A stretch of DNA of 8,283 nt from an uncultured Desulfotignum sp. GTDB lineage: Bacteria > Desulfobacterota > Desulfobacteria > Desulfobacterales > Desulfobacteraceae. This document shows positions 6,325 to 8,283 of this stretch, in pieces. Made by a program: the position numbers and the translations under genes. Within the stretch, counting starts at the first letter, position 1. Each line of letters opens with the position of its first letter. The stretch spans positions 1 to 8,283 of the forward strand of contig CALGAJ010000308.1 of assembly GCA_937951975.1 (NCBI GenBank), read 5' to 3'. A model generated the notes under the pieces. The model was not told the DNA's origin. It did no database searches and was given only the letters and a program-made list of their open reading frames with translations.

Positions 6325-6854
6325 AAAGAAACCACCTTTTTCATGTCTTTGATTATAGCGATCAGATACACCAGGGCGACGACGAGGCTCGCGACAGCCA
6401 TCATGTAAACAAATGGGTGATACGGCAGCTGCATGGTCATGGACACCTCTCCGCTTTCCTTGAGTTTGCCGGCATAGACCACGCTGCGCCAGGCCAGGAG
6501 GCTGAACAGGCTCAAAGAGGCGGTGTCGGTGAACAGTTTCATCCACAGTTGGCCTTTTTTCGACAGCAGCCGCACCACCAGGCTCACGGCCACATGTCCC
6601 GATTCCAGGGTGGTGTGGGCCATGGCAAAGGCAGCGGCAATGGCACCGCACATGGCCACCAGGTCATAGGTGCCGGGTACCGGGCGCCAGGATGCCAGGA
6701 ATTCCCACCCGAATTTGCTGTACAGGGTGACGCAGAACCGCTTGAATACGTCCAGCGTGGTGATCATCATCATGGCCACGATGGCCATGCCGGCAAGAAA
6801 ATACATCAACCGGGCCACCCGGTGAATGTTGTTTTCAATAAATGTCATCTGCAT
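6321..6854 (-). CDS. dctQ: TRAP transporter small permease subunit
   Basis: The 177-residue protein has four predicted helices (about 15-35, 63-82, 105-125, 147-168), the standard DctQ layout. Family features seen are DVFKRF after helix 1, the ESGHVAVSL motif at 84-92 after helix 2, and the ESGEVSMTMQLPYHPFVY segment (133-150) before helix 4. DctQ packs against DctM to form the membrane module that receives substrate from DctP. Of two possible starts, the ATG at 6852-6854 is preferred because AAGGAG lies 10 nt upstream; from the ATG at 6846-6848 that spacing would be 16 nt. With this start it overlaps the flavin reductase gene by 10 bp and dctM by 4 bp, so the three genes are tightly coupled. 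Confidence 0.93.
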   Translation of the reverse strand: MQMTFIENNIHRVARLMYFLAGMAIVAMMMITTLDVFKRFCVTLYSKFGWEFLASWRPVPGTYDLVAMCGAIAAAFAMAHTTLESGHVAVSLVVRLLSKKGQLWMKLFTDTASLSLFSLLAWRSVVYAGKLKESGEVSMTMQLPYHPFVYMMAVASLVVALVYLIAIIKDMKKVVSL

Positions 6855-7510
6855 GGGCCAGCCGCTCCTTCCAATCCGGAACTCAAGTCTTTGTTGTCTC
6901 CCGGAATGATCATCTCAAACCGGTTGTCGACCACGGTGTAATCATAATATCCCAGCCGTCCGATGGGTTTGATTTTAGGGATATCTATTTTGCCGTGTTC
7001 GTCAATGAATTCGTCCTTGATGTGGACCGCCACCACCTGTCCGATGATGATGTCCACAGTGCCCATGGTGCCGGATCCCGGAAGCCGCAGGGTCTGATGA
7101 TAGCGGCATTCCATGTGGATGGGGGATTCCGCCACCCGGAAGGGCTTGACCCGTTTTGACGGGGCTTTGGTGACCCCGGCCAGGTCAAACTCATCCACAT
7201 CAGCTGCCGTTTCCTGTGCGGAGCGGTTCATGGCGTCCCTCAACTCCCAGGTAGCCATGTTATACACGAATTCCCCGGTCTGTTCCGCGTTCATTGGGGT
7301 GTCTTTTCTTTTGCCAAGGGTGTTTTGGTTGGCGGCGAACATCACATAAGGCGGGTCAAAGGTCAGGTTCTGGAACTGGCTGTATGGGGCCAGGTTGGAA
7401 ATTCCGTCCAGAGAAAGGGTGGAAATCCATCCGATGGGCCGGGGCACGACACAGGATTTAAAGGGATCATGAGCCAGACCATGGCGGGTTCTGCCGGGTT
7501 CATAATACAT
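6845..7510 (-). CDS. Flavin reductase / flavoredoxin-like FMN-binding protein
   Basis: The 221-residue protein has the split-barrel FMN-binding fold of the flavin reductase-like family (COG1853, PF01613). Recognisable segments are SCVVPRPIGWISTLSLDG (19-36) and SNLAPYSQFQNLTFDPPYVM (38-57), which line the FMN site in this family, KRKDTPMNAEQTGEFVYN (67-84), DEFDLAGVT (106-114), and an ESPIHMECRYH segment (128-138) followed by a VDIIIGQVVAVHI strand. No signal peptide is visible, so it is cytoplasmic. Family members either supply reduced flavin or bind FMN as an electron carrier; which applies here is not decidable. The ATG has AAAGGAG only 4 nt upstream, a slightly short spacing, but the next Met is at residue 58 and would cut the fold. 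It sits between dctP and dctQ, overlapping dctQ by 10 bp, which links it to use of the imported substrate. Confidence 0.88.
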   Translation of the reverse strand: MYYEPGRTRHGLAHDPFKSCVVPRPIGWISTLSLDGISNLAPYSQFQNLTFDPPYVMFAANQNTLGKRKDTPMNAEQTGEFVYNMATWELRDAMNRSAQETAADVDEFDLAGVTKAPSKRVKPFRVAESPIHMECRYHQTLRLPGSGTMGTVDIIIGQVVAVHIKDEFIDEHGKIDIPKIKPIGRLGYYDYTVVDNRFEMIIPGDNKDLSSGLEGAAGPCR

Positions 7511-7525
7511 ATGGCTCCTTTTATC

Positions 7526-7565
7526 CTGACGGCAGGGCCGGTAGACCCACCGGCCCTGCCGTCAG
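7526..7565 (-). promoter_or_regulatory. Perfect 17-bp intercistronic hairpin between dctP and the flavin reductase gene
   Basis: The plus-strand arm CTGACGGCAGGGCCGGT (7526-7542) and its exact complement (7549-7565) enclose a 6-nt loop. On the mRNA it ends 15 nt before the flavin reductase ATG, and the ribosome binding site lies in those 15 nt. No T run follows on the minus strand, so it is not a standard terminator. A smaller hairpin (TGCCC/GGGCA, 7606-7619) lies just after the dctP stop. The likely role is mRNA processing or 3'-end protection of dctP, giving more binding protein than permease; attenuation is the alternative. The structure is certain, the role inferred. Confidence 0.7.
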
Positions 7566-7625
7566 ATGGTTTTAGTGAAACCTGAATGGATATGAATGGT
7601 TGTTATGCCCATCCGGGCAGGGAAG

Positions 7626-8283
7626 TTAATACGTGTCCACCGCTTCTCTGAGAAAATCCACATACTCCCGGGCCGGCAGCCCTTTTTTCGAGGCCTCTTG
7701 GACCCAGGTGTCGATCACCGGGGCCACGGCGTCGGCCCAGCGTTTGTTTTCTTCCGGGGACAAAGAAATGATCTCATTGCCCAGTTCCAGGGTGAATTCC
7801 CGGCCTTCCTGGTCACTGGTATCCCAGGCTTCGCCGTATTTCACGATCCATTCCTTGTTCACCTGCTCAAAAATCGCCTGGATGTCTTCGGGTAAATCCG
7901 CCCATTTGTCCTTGTTCATGAAAAGGTACAGACCGGATGTGTAACCGATGCTGAAGGTTTCCGTGGTGTAATTGATCACTTCCGCCTGTTTCCATCCCTT
8001 GAGCGATTCAATCGGAGTCAGGGTAGCGTCGCAGACCCCTTTCTGCAAAGCTTCATAGGACTGGTTCTGGGCCATGGCTACAGGGACGGCACCCAATGCT
8101 TCCACCACCTTGACACTGAATCCGTAACACCGGACTTTCATCCCCTGTATATCTTCCAAGGTCCGGATGGGGGCCTTGCTGTGGATGAGACCCGGGCCGT
8201 GGGCCGTAAAAAACATCACCTTGTTCTTGTTCAGCTCCGCTGGCTGGAATTTTTCATAATATGCATTAATGATTTTGGTGGCC
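7626..8283 (-). CDS. dctP: TRAP transporter substrate-binding protein (5' partial)
   Basis: The C-terminal 218 residues of a DctP-family periplasmic binding protein are visible; the frame is open to the window edge, so the signal peptide and N-terminal lobe are outside. Recognisable parts are IRTLEDIQGMKVRCYGF, which contains the arginine that in DctP proteins usually binds the substrate carboxylate, then AQNQSYEALQKGVCDATLTP, the IGYTSGLYLFMNKDKWADLP strand-helix, and a C-terminal helical tail. The protein captures the substrate in the periplasm and delivers it to DctQM. The usual (K/R)(I/V)R-x-P-G sequence is here KVRCYGF, so the pocket differs from C4-dicarboxylate binders and the ligand is unknown, probably an organic acid. 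A GTG at 8217-8219 is internal, not the start. A 115-bp gap with a strong hairpin separates it from the next gene. Confidence 0.92.
   Translation of the reverse strand, partial: ATKIINAYYEKFQPAELNKNKVMFFTAHGPGLIHSKAPIRTLEDIQGMKVRCYGFSVKVVEALGAVPVAMAQNQSYEALQKGVCDATLTPIESLKGWKQAEVINYTTETFSIGYTSGLYLFMNKDKWADLPEDIQAIFEQVNKEWIVKYGEAWDTSDQEGREFTLELGNEIISLSPEENKRWADAVAPVIDTWVQEASKKGLPAREYVDFLREAVDTY

Noticed and set aside
6325..6651. N-terminal extension of the dctM frame by about 110 codons
   Set aside because: The extension overlaps dctQ, is rich in Arg, His, Gly and Pro with no membrane character, and a proper RBS plus ATG is present at 6322-6324.
1..8283. CRISPR array, tRNA/rRNA genes, insertion sequence or phage modules
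   Set aside because: No spaced repeat series, cloverleaf-like sequence, transposase or terminal inverted repeats were seen on either strand.

Overview
The window (8283 bp, moderately GC-rich) looks like chromosomal DNA of an anaerobic, sulfate-reducer-type bacterium (Desulfobacterota, formerly Deltaproteobacteria). This is inferred from gene content: a fused 3-hydroxyacyl-CoA dehydrogenase/enoyl-CoA hydratase, a DUF169 protein, a TRAP transporter and a flavoredoxin-like flavin reductase. No marker gene fixes the taxonomy.

Layout. (1) Positions 1-2377, plus strand: the 3' part of a fused beta-oxidation enzyme followed 29 bp later by a thiolase, ending in a clear intrinsic terminator (2412-2455). 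(2) Positions 2447-3196, minus strand: a convergent DUF169 gene of lower GC. Its frame is interrupted by a TAG and then runs on for 29 sensible codons to a TAA placed just before the terminator hairpin. (3) Positions 3227-3591, plus strand: a decayed fragment of an AlbA_2/Schlafen-type ATP-binding regulator, with one frameshift, one in-frame stop and both ends missing. (4) Positions 3597-4868, minus strand: a secreted YceI-family protein and, upstream of it, a six-helix ferric-reductase-like cytochrome b, forming a two-gene unit. (5) Positions 5026-8283, minus strand: a TRAP transporter operon in the order dctP (cut by the window edge), flavin reductase, dctQ, dctM. The last three genes overlap, and a perfect 17-bp hairpin sits between dctP and the flavin reductase.

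How the parts work together. The first two enzymes would carry out the last steps of acyl-CoA beta-oxidation: hydration, oxidation and thiolysis. The TRAP operon imports an organic acid that the sequence does not identify. The embedded flavin reductase suggests that an FMN-dependent electron transfer or flavin supply step is tied to that substrate. YceI with a bis-heme membrane cytochrome suggests an envelope redox or isoprenoid-quinone role.

The observation most worth following is the in-frame amber codon in the DUF169 gene. It could be pyrrolysine or other UAG read-through, a recent nonsense mutation, a sequence error, or a genuine stop. No pyl genes are in the window and nothing here amounts to a proven new system.
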